A DNA stretch of 64,000 nucleotides from Devosia sp. (lineage in GTDB: Bacteria; Pseudomonadota; Alphaproteobacteria; Rhizobiales; Devosiaceae), in contig NZ_JANQAH010000002.1 of NCBI RefSeq assembly GCF_024707125.1, positions 1 through 64,000 of the forward strand, in the 5' to 3' direction. Made by a program: the position numbers and the translations under genes. Shown here piece after piece: positions 18,167 to 26,522 of this stretch; within the stretch, counting starts at the first letter, position 1, and every line of letters begins with the position of its first letter. The notes beneath the pieces were generated by a model. That model was not told the origin of the DNA. It made no database searches and saw only the letters and a list, made by a program, of their open reading frames with translations.

Positions 18167-18197
18167 TTGACCTTACCATGATGGGAAGGTCTATCTA
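18167..18197 (+). promoter_or_regulatory. CueR-type copper-responsive promoter of copA
   Basis: -35 TTGACC (18167-18172) and -10 TATCTA (18192-18197) are separated by 19 bases, the over-long spacer typical of MerR-family promoters. Within it lies a 9+5+9 dyad, GACCTTACC-ATGAT-GGGAAGGTC (18169-18191), with one mismatched pair. This matches the CueR operator layout, and cueR is the second gene of the unit. Confidence 0.9.
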
Positions 18198-18219
18198 CAT
18201 GAGGACGGAGTAAGAACCC

Positions 18220-20484
18220 ATGACAGAACACGTCCACCACACCCATTCGCCTACCCCCGTGGCCCTCGATATCGAAGGCATGACCTGCGCGTCCTGCGTG
18301 TCGCGGGTAGAAAAGGCATTGCTGAAGGTTCCCGGCGTCGAAGCGGCGTCAGTCAATCTCGCAACCGAACGCGCCACCATAACCGGCGGCGACACCGAAG
18401 CCCTCATCAAGGCAGTCGAAAAGGTCGGCTACAAGGGCAGCCTGCGCCAGCCCGCGCATGCCGGTCACGACCACGCCCATCACCACCACGACGAAGACGC
18501 GGCGATCCTCCGCCGTGACGTCATCATTGCCGCCATCCCGACCATTCCGCTCTTTGCGGTGGAAATGCTCGGCCACCTCTACATGCCCTTCCACATGTGG
18601 CTGATGTCCGTCGTCTCGATGGACGTCCTCTACACAACCTATTTTGTCCTCGCGACCTTCGTGCTCTTCGTGCCGGGCCTGCGCTTCTTCAAGGTCGGCA
18701 TTCCCGCCCTGTTGCGCGGCGCGCCGGAGATGAACTCGCTCGTCGCCTTGGGCGCGGGCGCCGCCTGGCTCTTTTCCACTGTTGTCACCTTCGCTCCCCA
18801 GCTCGTGCCGGCCGAAACGCGCTACGTCTATTTCGAAGCCGCCGCCGTGATCGTGCTTTTGATCCTCGTCGGCCGCTGGCTCGAAGCCATCGCCAAGGGC
18901 CGCACCGGCGAAGCCATCCAGCGCCTCGTGCGCGAACAGGCCAAGACCGCCCGCGTCGAGCACAATGGCATGGTCCATGAAATGCCGATCGAACAGGTGA
19001 AGGTCGGCGACATCATCGTGGTCCGCCCCGGCGAGAAGATCGCCGTCGATGGCGAACTCGTTGATGGCACCAGCCATGTCAACGAATCCATGATCTCCGG
19101 CGAACCCCTCCCCGTCTCCAAGAAGGCAGGCGACACGGTCATCGGCGGCACGCTCAACACTTCGGGCAGTTTTCGTTTCCGCGCCACCAAGGTCGGCGGC
19201 GATACCATGCTGGCCCAGATCATCCGCATGGTCGAAGAAGCCCAGGGCGGCAAGCTGCCGATCCAGCGCACCGTCGACCTGATCACCGCCTGGTTTGTGC
19301 CCGCCGTCATGGCCCTCGCCGCGCTCACCTTTATCGTCTGGCTCGTCTGGGGTCCCGATCCCGCGATGACCTTCGGCTTCGTCAATGCCGTCGCCGTGCT
19401 GATCATCGCCTGCCCATGTGCCATGGGTCTCGCCACGCCCACCTCCATCATGGTCGGCACCGGTCGTGCCGCCGAACTCGGCGTGCTCTTCCGCAAGAGT
19501 GAAGCCCTGCAGCGCCTGCGCGACGCCGATGTCGTCGCCTTCGACAAGACCGGCACGCTCACCGAGGGCAAGCCCGTGCTGACGGACCTGATCCTCGACG
19601 ACGACTTTGACCACGACGAAGTGCTCACCCTCGTCGCCGCCGCCGAAAGCCGCTCCGAGCACCCGATTGCCCTGGCCATCGTTGCCGCTGCCGAAAAGGC
19701 CGGCCTGACCCTGCCTGCGGTGGAACATTTCGACTCCGACCCCGGCCACGGCGTCATCGCCACCATCGGCGGCCGCAAGGTGCAGGTCGGCTCCGCCCGC
19801 ATGATGGAAGGTCTGGACCTGTCAGACTTTGCCGAAACGCTTCAGCGCCTCGCCGACGAAGGCAAGACCCCGGTCTTTGCCGCCATTGACGGCAAGATCG
19901 CCGCCGCCATAGTCGTCGCCGACGTGGTCAAGCCGACCAGCAAGGCCGTCATCGCGCGTCTCCACGCCATGGGTCTCAAGACCGCGATGATCTCGGGCGA
20001 CAACAAGCGCACCGCCGCCGCCATCGCCGCCCAGCTCGGCATCGACGAGGTGCATGCCGAAGTCCTGCCCGCCGACAAGGTCGCCGCCGTCAAGGCCCTG
20101 CGCCAGGGTGGACGCGTCGTCGCCTATGTCGGTGACGGCATCAACGACGCCCCCGCCCTTGCCGAAGCCGATATCGGCATCGCCGTCGGCACGGGCACCG
20201 ACGCCGCCATCGAAAGCGCCGACGTTGTCCTCCTCGGCGGCAATCTGCAGGGCGTGCTCAACGCCCTGACGGTCAGCCGCGCCACCATGAAGAACATCTG
20301 GGAGAACCTCTTCTGGGCTTTTGGGTACAACGCCCTCCTGATCCCAGTCGCCGCGGGCGTGCTCTATCCCGCCTTCGGCATCCTGCTCTCGCCCATGCTC
20401 GGCGCTGGGGCCATGGCCCTCTCCTCGGTCTTCGTCGTCGGCAATGCCCAGCGCCTGCGCACCATCAAGGGAGAAAAGGCATGA
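18220..20484 (+). CDS. copA: CopA, Cu(I)-exporting P-type ATPase
   Basis: A 754-residue P1B-1 ATPase that pumps Cu(I) out of the cytoplasm. It has one N-terminal metal-binding domain with GMTCASC (residues ~20-26) and a histidine-rich linker ([14 protein letters not shown]). The membrane copper site is Cys398-Pro-Cys400, the phosphorylation site is Asp442 in DKTGT, and [10 protein letters not shown] is present. GGAG lies 10 bases upstream. Overlaps cueR by ATGA, forming a copA-cueR-copZ operon behind a CueR promoter. Confidence 0.95.
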   Translation: MTEHVHHTHSPTPVALDIEGMTCASCVSRVEKALLKVPGVEAASVNLATERATITGGDTEALIKAVEKVGYKGSLRQPAHAGHDHAHHHHDEDAAILRRDVIIAAIPTIPLFAVEMLGHLYMPFHMWLMSVVSMDVLYTTYFVLATFVLFVPGLRFFKVGIPALLRGAPEMNSLVALGAGAAWLFSTVVTFAPQLVPAETRYVYFEAAAVIVLLILVGRWLEAIAKGRTGEAIQRLVREQAKTARVEHNGMVHEMPIEQVKVGDIIVVRPGEKIAVDGELVDGTSHVNESMISGEPLPVSKKAGDTVIGGTLNTSGSFRFRATKVGGDTMLAQIIRMVEEAQGGKLPIQRTVDLITAWFVPAVMALAALTFIVWLVWGPDPAMTFGFVNAVAVLIIACPCAMGLATPTSIMVGTGRAAELGVLFRKSEALQRLRDADVVAFDKTGTLTEGKPVLTDLILDDDFDHDEVLTLVAAAESRSEHPIALAIVAAAEKAGLTLPAVEHFDSDPGHGVIATIGGRKVQVGSARMMEGLDLSDFAETLQRLADEGKTPVFAAIDGKIAAAIVVADVVKPTSKAVIARLHAMGLKTAMISGDNKRTAAAIAAQLGIDEVHAEVLPADKVAAVKALRQGGRVVAYVGDGINDAPALAEADIGIAVGTGTDAAIESADVVLLGGNLQGVLNALTVSRATMKNIWENLFWAFGYNALLIPVAAGVLYPAFGILLSPMLGAGAMALSSVFVVGNAQRLRTIKGEKA

Positions 20485-20891
20485 ATATCGGCCAGGCCGC
20501 CGACGCATCCGGCGTTTCGGCAAAGATGATCCGCTACTATGAGCAGATCGGCCTCATCCGCCCACCCTCGCGCACCGGTAGCAATTACCGCGTCTATGGC
20601 AGCGATGAAGTGCATGTGCTGCGCTTCATCCGCCGCTCGCGAACCCTGGGCTTTTCCATCGAGGAAACCAGCGCCCTCCTCGCCCTCTGGCAGGACAAGA
20701 CCCGCGCCAGCGGCGAAGTGCGCGACATCGCCTCCGAGCACATATCGGCGCTCGAAACCAAGATCGCTGAACTCGAATCCATGGTCGGGACGCTAAAACA
20801 TCTCGTCCATTGCTGCCAGGGCGACAACCGCCCCGATTGCCCCATTCTCGACGATCTCGCCGGGACCCATTCCAAGACCAAAGGACACTGA
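20481..20891 (+). CDS. cueR: CueR, copper-responsive MerR-family regulator
   Basis: A 136-residue MerR-type activator. It has an N-terminal winged helix ([26 protein letters not shown]), a coiled dimer helix, and the metal loop [13 protein letters not shown] near residue 112, whose cysteine pair matches the Cu(I) ligands of CueR. Coupled to copA by ATGA. It should bind the 19-base-spacer promoter at 18167, autoregulating the operon, and perhaps the dyad at 22092. Confidence 0.92.
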   Translation: MNIGQAADASGVSAKMIRYYEQIGLIRPPSRTGSNYRVYGSDEVHVLRFIRRSRTLGFSIEETSALLALWQDKTRASGEVRDIASEHISALETKIAELESMVGTLKHLVHCCQGDNRPDCPILDDLAGTHSKTKGH

Positions 20892-20892
20892 C

Positions 20893-21093
20893 ATGGCCGA
20901 CAAGACCATTTTCACCGTCAACGACATGACCTGCAGCCACTGCGTCGGCACGGTCCGCAAGGCCCTCGAAGAAGCGCTACCGGGCGCAGAAATCAGCGTC
21001 GACCTCGACACTCACAAGGTGAGTTTTACGGGTGATCGCGCCAAGGGCGAAGAGGCGATCAAGGAAGCTGGCTATACGCCTGAGCCTGCGTAG
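20893..21093 (+). CDS. copZ: CopZ, copper chaperone
   Basis: A 66-residue single heavy-metal-associated domain with MTCSHC at residues ~12-17. It begins one base after the cueR stop. It probably carries Cu(I) to the N-terminal domain of CopA, as CopZ does in other bacteria. The fold and length are complete. Confidence 0.92.
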   Translation: MADKTIFTVNDMTCSHCVGTVRKALEEALPGAEISVDLDTHKVSFTGDRAKGEEAIKEAGYTPEPA

Positions 21094-21113
21094 CTTCCCC
21101 ACCCACCGCAGCA

Positions 21114-21215
21114 GCACCTCCCCCTTGACGGGGGAGGATGGGAGGGGGTGCGGGAGCCGCGATTTTTCAGCGTGTGAACACCCCTCCCCAACCCTCCCCG
21201 TCAAGGGGAGGGTGC
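21114..21215. repeat. Family D intergenic repeat
   Basis: Two GC-rich arms, CACCTCCCCCTTGACGGGGG with GGGAGGGGGTG, and CCCTCCCCGTCAAGGGGAGGG, joined by ~40 bases. It lies between convergent copZ and the SRPBCC gene. The copy at 51067 is the same element in reverse orientation. Confidence 0.85.
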
Positions 21216-21232
21216 CACATCGAGTGTGGCGC

Positions 21233-21709
21233 CTACTCCCAATCCCCCTCCACAAACCGCCCGAGATTATCGAGCAACCCATTCGTGCCCTCCTCACGCA
21301 GCCGCCCGCCATCATCGAACCCATCGAGATAGGCGCCCATCTCGGTCAGCTTCAGCACCGTATGATCGCCATCCGCGACCAATTCAAACGTCGCCACCGA
21401 CACCGATATCCGCACATCGTCCAGCGTCATGTCATACGAGTAGACAATTCGCTCATTGGGCACGATGTCCTGATAAACCGCGCGAAACGCATGCACTGGT
21501 CCGCCCACCGGCCCACCAACGCTCGTCTCCACCCCGCCAATTCGGAAATCCATGGTCTGCTCGTCCTTGCCCCAGGTCTCGGGCGGCGTGAACCACTGCG
21601 CCTTGGCCCCCGGTTCAGAGAGGGCGCGATAGACCCGCGCTGCCTTCGCCTTGTAGCGGCGCTCCAGCACAAAGGTCGCATGACTGACGCTGCGTTTCTT
21701 CTCGGTCAT
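21233..21709 (-). CDS. SRPBCC (AHSA1-like) domain protein
   Basis: A 158-residue START/Bet-v1-like protein (FVLERRYKAKAARVYRALSEP, WFTPPETWG, YSYDMTLDDVRISVSVATFE). Its ATG overlaps the ArsR stop (ATGA), a very common ArsR-SRPBCC pair in alphaproteobacteria. The ligand is unknown; such pairs are often called activators of Hsp90 ATPase only by weak similarity. Confidence 0.85.
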   Translation of the reverse strand: MTEKKRSVSHATFVLERRYKAKAARVYRALSEPGAKAQWFTPPETWGKDEQTMDFRIGGVETSVGGPVGGPVHAFRAVYQDIVPNERIVYSYDMTLDDVRISVSVATFELVADGDHTVLKLTEMGAYLDGFDDGGRLREEGTNGLLDNLGRFVEGDWE

Positions 21710-22050
21710 TTGCCCTCTTCCTCGTCTTCCGTCGCCGCCAGATATTCCCCCAAGCGATCGAGCCGCTGCACCCATAAAGTGCGCCGCTCATTGAGCCATT
21801 GCTCCGCCTGGCTCAGCGCCTCCGGCTCGATCTGGCAGGTGCGCACGCGCCCCACCTTTTGCGAGGAAACGAGGCCACTCGCCTCCAGCGCCTGCAGGTG
21901 CTGCACCACTGCCGGCAGCGACATATCGAAGGGTTTTGCGAGCTCACTGACCGAGGCCGGGCCACGGCTGAGGCGATCGATCATCGCCCGGCGCGTCGGG
22001 TCGGCCAGCGCCTGAAACATCAGGTCGAGCTTGGGATTTTGGTTAAGCAT
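21706..22050 (-). CDS. ArsR/SmtB-family regulator
   Basis: A 114-residue winged-helix repressor (MFQALADPTRRAMIDRLSRG, SELAKPFDMSLPAVVQHLQALEA). The short start at 22050 is chosen because a promoter-like -35/-10 pair lies immediately upstream and would fall inside the coding region of a longer version. No clear metal-binding cysteine motif, so this is probably not an arsenic sensor. It likely controls itself and the SRPBCC gene. Confidence 0.87.
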   Translation of the reverse strand: MLNQNPKLDLMFQALADPTRRAMIDRLSRGPASVSELAKPFDMSLPAVVQHLQALEASGLVSSQKVGRVRTCQIEPEALSQAEQWLNERRTLWVQRLDRLGEYLAATEDEEEGK

Positions 22051-22056
22051 GAAATT

Positions 22057-22085
22057 AAGTAACAAATCCGCCAGTTGCGTGTCAA
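22057..22085 (-). promoter_or_regulatory. Putative promoter of the ArsR-SRPBCC pair
   Basis: On the minus strand TTGACA (22085-22080) and TTACTT (22062-22057) are 17 bases apart. The ArsR ATG begins 6 bases after the -10, so transcription would start at or next to the start codon. Confidence 0.55.
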
Positions 22086-22091
22086 CGGCGC

Positions 22092-22112
22092 TTGACCTTG
22101 CCATCTGGCAAG
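22092..22112 (+). promoter_or_regulatory. CueR-like dyad upstream of the DUF305 gene
   Basis: TTGACC at 22092 is followed by CTTGCC-ATCT-GGCAAG (22097-22112). The left arm GACCTTGCC matches the copA operator arm. The centre is 4 rather than 5 bases, and the -10 is weak, so this is suggestive only. Confidence 0.5.
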
Positions 22113-22148
22113 CCCGCATTTGTGTGGGGCAAAACCAAAGGTGGCCCA

Positions 22149-22499
22149 ATGAAAACCGCTATCCTCGCTCTCGCCTTCGCCCTCTTCGCCCTTCCGGCCC
22201 ATGCTCAGGACGCCCATGCCGGCCATGGCGGCACGATGAGCGATTCCCCTGCCACCACGGCTTACACCAAGGCCAACCAGCAGATGCACGCCGACATGGC
22301 GATCGAATATTCCGGCGACGCCGATGTCGACTTCATCCGCGGCATGATCCCCCATCACCAGGGCGCCGTCGCCATGGCCAAAATCGTGCTCGAACACGGC
22401 CAGGATCCCGAAGTGCGCAAACTCGCCGAAGGCGTCATTGCCGCCCAGGAAGGCGAGATCGCCTGGATGGAAGAGTGGCTGAAAGCCAAGGGCTACTGA
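22149..22499 (+). CDS. Secreted DUF305 protein, probably copper-related
   Basis: A 116-residue periplasmic protein. The signal peptide MKTAILALAFALFALPAHAQ is followed by a His/Met-rich stretch (HAGHGGTM) and the DUF305 core with FIRGMIPHHQGAVAMAK. Some DUF305 proteins, such as cyanobacterial CopM, bind copper through Met/His. A CueR-like dyad upstream and the nearby copA operon favour a role in periplasmic copper handling; that is inference. AAAGGTGG precedes the ATG. Confidence 0.85.
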   Translation: MKTAILALAFALFALPAHAQDAHAGHGGTMSDSPATTAYTKANQQMHADMAIEYSGDADVDFIRGMIPHHQGAVAMAKIVLEHGQDPEVRKLAEGVIAAQEGEIAWMEEWLKAKGY

Positions 22500-22539
22500 C
22501 CGAGAGGCTGCTTGCGTCCGACACTACCACAAACTCAAC

Positions 22540-22610
22540 TGTCACCCCGGCGAAGGCCGGGGCCCATCCTGAGATCTCAAGATGGATCCCGGCTCGGGGC
22601 CGGGATGACA
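22540..22610. repeat. Palindromic intergenic repeat, family B copy 2
   Basis: The same TGTCACCCCGGC...GCCGGGATGACA palindrome as at 6116, with the identical central GAGATCTC and slightly different inner arms. It lies between convergent DUF305 and lacI-type genes. Confidence 0.9.
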
Positions 22611-22665
22611 GCCGGTGAAAGGATGCACATCGAGCAAGAGCCGCCACGCCAGGTGACAATCGCAG

Positions 22666-23685
22666 CTACCCCACCCGCGACACCGAGTTTCGCACGATCA
22701 GTTCTGCACGCAGAAGCACCTGCTGCTCATGCGGCTTCTCGCCGGCCAGCAGTTCCAGCAGCAATTCCATCGCCGCCTCGCCGATCCTGTGCCGCGGCTG
22801 TTTCATCGTCGTCAGCGACGGCGTCACAAAACTCGAAAACGAAATATCGTCAAAACCCATGATGGAGAATTGTCGCGGCAGATCGTAGTGCCGCGCATTG
22901 AGCGAGATGATCACGCCCAGCGCCGTCGCGTCGTTGACGCAGAAAAAGGCCGTCGGCAGCACATCGCGCACGAACATCAGTTCCGCCGCCGCACGCCCGC
23001 TCTCGGTCGTGCCATCGCCATCGATGATCATGCGCGGATCAATCGCAATTCCCGCCCCCGCCAGCGCCTTGCGATAACCCTCTTCGCGTAGCCGATTGAC
23101 CTCGCGCCCATGCGAACGCCCGACAAAGGCAATCCGCCGATGCCCCTGCGAGATCAGGTGCTCGGTCGCAATGCGCGCGCCCTCAAAATTGTCGACGCCA
23201 ACAAAGGGCACATCGGCATTGGGCACCGGCTCATTGACCGCCACCATGGGCGGCAGCCGCCCTTCGGTCCCATCCTGTCCAAAGCCATAGGGCAAATGTC
23301 CCGTGAACAGGATCAACCCATCCGCCTGGTTAGAGCTGATGAACCGCAGATAATCGGTCTCACGGCTCGCATCGTTCTGCGTATTGCCGATGAGCACGCC
23401 ATAGCCGCGCTTGCTCGCTTCGGTTTCGAGCCCCACCAGAATGTTGGAAAAATTCGGATCGCCGACATCGGGCGCCAGGATGAGAATCATGTTGGACCGC
23501 CGCATGCGCAGCGATCGGGCCATGGCATTGGTGGTGTAGCCGGTCCGGGCGATCGCCTCGGTCACCTTGCGGCGCGTTTCGTCGGCGACCTTGGTGGGCT
23601 CGTTGATGGCACGACTGACCGTGGCGATGGATACGCCGGCAAGCGCCGCAACGTCTTCAATCGTAGCCAGTTTCTGGTGCTGCAC
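22666..23685 (-). CDS. LacI-family repressor of the adjacent sugar importer
   Basis: A 339-residue LacI/GalR regulator. The helix-turn-helix is at residues ~7-26 (ATIEDVAALAGVSIATVSRAI), then the hinge NAMARSLRMRRSN and a periplasmic-binding-protein-like effector domain. GTG is the likely start, since an in-frame TAA lies two codons upstream and no ATG is close. It is divergent from the CUT2 transporter, with two palindromic operators in between, so it probably represses both directions until the imported sugar binds. Confidence 0.9.
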   Translation of the reverse strand: MQHQKLATIEDVAALAGVSIATVSRAINEPTKVADETRRKVTEAIARTGYTTNAMARSLRMRRSNMILILAPDVGDPNFSNILVGLETEASKRGYGVLIGNTQNDASRETDYLRFISSNQADGLILFTGHLPYGFGQDGTEGRLPPMVAVNEPVPNADVPFVGVDNFEGARIATEHLISQGHRRIAFVGRSHGREVNRLREEGYRKALAGAGIAIDPRMIIDGDGTTESGRAAAELMFVRDVLPTAFFCVNDATALGVIISLNARHYDLPRQFSIMGFDDISFSSFVTPSLTTMKQPRHRIGEAAMELLLELLAGEKPHEQQVLLRAELIVRNSVSRVG

Positions 23686-23787
23686 TCGTTAAGCCCCGCA
23701 CACCCCACTGGCGCCCGTTTCCCTGCCTCTAGCAGAAGCAACGCATAGCGCCAGACCCTCCCCAAAGGCTTACCCTCTTTTGCCTCT

Positions 23788-23824
23788 ATGTAAACCTTTA
23801 CATCATTCATGAAAACCTTTACAT
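23788..23824. promoter_or_regulatory. Tandem LacI-type operators
   Basis: ATGTAAACCTTTACAT (23788-23803) is a 7-2-7 palindrome typical of LacI-family sites. ATGAAAACCTTTACAT (23809-23824) repeats it with one base change. The copies are exactly 21 bases apart, two helical turns, and lie 60 bases before the transporter ATG. Confidence 0.8.
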
Positions 23825-23883
23825 CATCACATCAGGACGAAGAGCCGGGTCAACCGCCGCGTCCATTGGGGAGGGATTTTGCG

Positions 23884-25425
23884 ATGTCATCAGTCGAAGG
23901 CACAGTTGCGCCTGCCGTTCTGTCGGCCAATCGCATTTCCAAGTCTTTTGGCGAAATCCCGGTGCTGTTCAGCATCGATTTCGACATCAAGCCCGGCGAA
24001 GTACACGCCATCATCGGCGAAAATGGCGCGGGCAAATCCACCCTCATCAAGATTCTCTCGGGCATCGAACAGCCAACGTCGGGCTCCATCACCTATGATG
24101 GCGAGACCGTCACCCTGCCGCCCGATGGCAAGGCGGAAGCGATGGGCATCGTGCTCATCCACCAGGAACTGAACCTCGCCGAACACCTCACCGCCTCGGA
24201 ATCCATCTTCCTCGGCCGCGAGCTCAAGCGTTTTGGTTTTTTGGACTTGGGCGAAATGCGAAAACGCGCCGCCGCGCTGATGGACACGCTCCACGTTCGC
24301 GTCGATCCCGATGATCGCATCAGCACCCTGTCGGTCGCCGACAAGCAGATGGTCGAAATCGCCAAGGCCATCAGCCGCGATGCGCGCGTCCTGATCATGG
24401 ACGAGCCGACCGCCGTGCTGTCGGTCGGCGAAACCCAGACGCTTTTCGAACAAATCCGCCGCCTCACCGCCCGCGGCGTCGCCGTCATCTTCATCTCGCA
24501 CAAGCTCGATGAGATCATGGAACTGGCCGATCGCGTCACCGTCCTCCGCGATGGCCAACTGATCGCCACCGTCGGCACTGAGGCGCTGACCCCAGACTCC
24601 ATCGCCCAGATGATGGTCGGCCGCGAACTCTCCAATCTCTATCCGCCCAAGCACGAACCCGATGTAGACGCGCCCGTCGTCCTCGGCATTCGCAACCTCG
24701 TCGCCAAGGGCGTCAAAGACATCTCCTTCGACCTCAAGCGTGGGGAAATCCTCGGCTTTGCCGGCCTCATCGGCTCGGGCCGCACCGCCGTCGCCGAGGC
24801 CATTGTCGGCCTCAGCCACCGCACCGGCGGCGAGATCACCCTCGATGGCAAGCCGGTCAATTTCACCCAGGTCGCCCAATCGGTAGACGCGGGCCTTGCC
24901 TACATGACCAAGGACCGCAAGGGCAAAGGCCTGCTGCTGAACATGGGCCTCAGGCCCAACCTGACTCTTCTCACGCTCGACAGGCACATCAAGGCCGGCT
25001 TCCTCGATAGTTCCAGCGAAGAGCGCGCCCTCGAGCGCGCCGTCCGCCGCTTCGATATCCGGGCCCGCGACGCCTCCGTCGCCGTCGGCCGCCTCTCGGG
25101 CGGCAATCAGCAGAAGCTCATGCTCGGCAAGACCATGGAGAGCGAGCCGGACATCATCATCATGGATGAGCCGACCCGCGGCATCGATGTCGGCACCAAG
25201 CAGCAGATCTATCACATCATCGCGGCCCTGGCCGCCGAAGGTAAATCGATCATCCTCATCTCCTCGGAAATGCAGGAAGTGATCGGCCTCAGCCACCGCG
25301 TGGTGGTGATGCGCGAAGGCCGCCTGACGGGCGTGCTCGAAGGCGCAGAAATTACCGAAGCAGAAATCATGCGGTACGCCGCGGGCATCAAGCAGAGTGG
25401 AAACGATGAGCGTATCAGCGCCTGA
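23884..25425 (+). CDS. CUT2 sugar ABC transporter ATP-binding protein
   Basis: A 513-residue tandem ATPase of a ribose-type importer. The start is set by GGGAGGGA eight bases before ATG 23884; the longer frame runs through the operators. Walker A is GENGAGKST and the first signature is LSVADKQMVEIAKA. The second domain has LSGGNQQKLMLGK and MDEPTRGIDVG but a degenerate Walker A, as normal for CUT2. It overlaps the permease gene by 20 bases. The sugar cannot be read from sequence. Confidence 0.92.
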   Translation: MSSVEGTVAPAVLSANRISKSFGEIPVLFSIDFDIKPGEVHAIIGENGAGKSTLIKILSGIEQPTSGSITYDGETVTLPPDGKAEAMGIVLIHQELNLAEHLTASESIFLGRELKRFGFLDLGEMRKRAAALMDTLHVRVDPDDRISTLSVADKQMVEIAKAISRDARVLIMDEPTAVLSVGETQTLFEQIRRLTARGVAVIFISHKLDEIMELADRVTVLRDGQLIATVGTEALTPDSIAQMMVGRELSNLYPPKHEPDVDAPVVLGIRNLVAKGVKDISFDLKRGEILGFAGLIGSGRTAVAEAIVGLSHRTGGEITLDGKPVNFTQVAQSVDAGLAYMTKDRKGKGLLLNMGLRPNLTLLTLDRHIKAGFLDSSSEERALERAVRRFDIRARDASVAVGRLSGGNQQKLMLGKTMESEPDIIIMDEPTRGIDVGTKQQIYHIIAALAAEGKSIILISSEMQEVIGLSHRVVVMREGRLTGVLEGAEITEAEIMRYAAGIKQSGNDERISA

Positions 25426-26407
25426 TATTCCGGCAAAAACCAAGCGCGGTTTCCGCCTCGATCTCAAGACTGTGGGGCCGCTCTTGGCGCTCGCCCTCCT
25501 GGTCCTGCTCGGCATCTCGCTCAACGAGAATTTCCTGAGCTACAACAACCTGACGAACGTCCTCGCACGGTCGAGCTTCATCGGCATCATCGCCATCGGC
25601 GCGACCTTTGTCATCACCGCCGGCGGGCTCGATCTTTCCGTCGGCTCCATGGCCGCGGTCATCGCCGGCGTCATGATCATGGTGATGAACTGGCTGATCC
25701 CCTCCATGGGCATTGGTTGGGGCGTCGTTATCGCCGGCATGGCGACGGGCATTCTGCTCGGTGGGGTCGCCGGCGTGTTCAATGGCACCATGATCACCCG
25801 AGGGCGCATCGAGGCCTTCATCGTTACCCTCGGCACCATGGGCATTTTCCGCTCGCTCGTGACCTTCCTTGCCGATGGCGGCACGCTGTCGCTCAATTTC
25901 CAGGTCGCCGACGTCTATCGCCCGGTCTATTACGCCGGCGTCCTCGGCGTGCCGTGGCCGATCATCGTCTTTGCCCTCGTTGCCATCGGCGGCGAAGTGG
26001 TCATGCGCTACACCGCCTTCGGCCGCTATTGCGCCGCCATCGGCTCCAACGAGCAGGTCGCCCGCTACTCTTCGATCAATGTCGATAACGTGCGCCTCCT
26101 GACCTACATCCTGCAGGGCATTCTGGTCGGCGTCGCCGTGCTGCTCTATGTGCCGCGCCTCGGCTCGGCCTCCAGCACCACGGGCGTCCTCTGGGAGTTG
26201 GAAGCCATTGCCGGCGTGATCATCGGCGGCACCACCCTCAAGGGCGGGTATGGCCGCATCTGGGGCACCGTGGTCGGCGTCGTCATCCTCGGCCTTATCG
26301 GCAATATCCTCAATCTTCAGAGCCTCATCAGCCCCTACCTCAATGGGGCCTTCCAGGGCGTCATCATCATTCTCGCCGTGCTGCTGCAACGCGGCCGCCG
26401 CACATGA
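25406..26407 (+). CDS. CUT2 sugar ABC transporter permease
   Basis: A 333-residue inner-membrane permease with 8-10 hydrophobic spans. It shows AGGLDLSVGSMAA and the coupling-loop motif EAIAGVIIGGTTLKGGYG typical of RbsC-like proteins. The ATG at 25406 lies inside the end of the ATPase gene in another frame, consistent with coupled translation. One permease gene is present, so it probably acts as a homodimer. Confidence 0.92.
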   Translation: MSVSAPDIPAKTKRGFRLDLKTVGPLLALALLVLLGISLNENFLSYNNLTNVLARSSFIGIIAIGATFVITAGGLDLSVGSMAAVIAGVMIMVMNWLIPSMGIGWGVVIAGMATGILLGGVAGVFNGTMITRGRIEAFIVTLGTMGIFRSLVTFLADGGTLSLNFQVADVYRPVYYAGVLGVPWPIIVFALVAIGGEVVMRYTAFGRYCAAIGSNEQVARYSSINVDNVRLLTYILQGILVGVAVLLYVPRLGSASSTTGVLWELEAIAGVIIGGTTLKGGYGRIWGTVVGVVILGLIGNILNLQSLISPYLNGAFQGVIIILAVLLQRGRRT

Positions 26408-26410
26408 GCG

Positions 26411-26445
26411 TTTTCAGGAAAAGTGGGCACCACTTTTCCGGTTCG
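26411..26445. repeat. Short palindromic element before the sugar-binding protein gene
   Basis: A perfect 10-base stem, GGAAAAGTGG-GCA-CCACTTTTCC (26417-26439), flanked by CGTTTTCA and GGTTCG. Similar hairpins are scattered in rhizobial genomes. It lies in the 115-base gap between permease and binding-protein genes and may set differential expression. Confidence 0.8.
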
Positions 26446-26522
26446 AAAGCGCGACCACGACGGACACAGCGAGCCAAGAGTTTACATCGCCCGCAAAGGG
26501 CATTTTCGGGAGGACTACAAGA

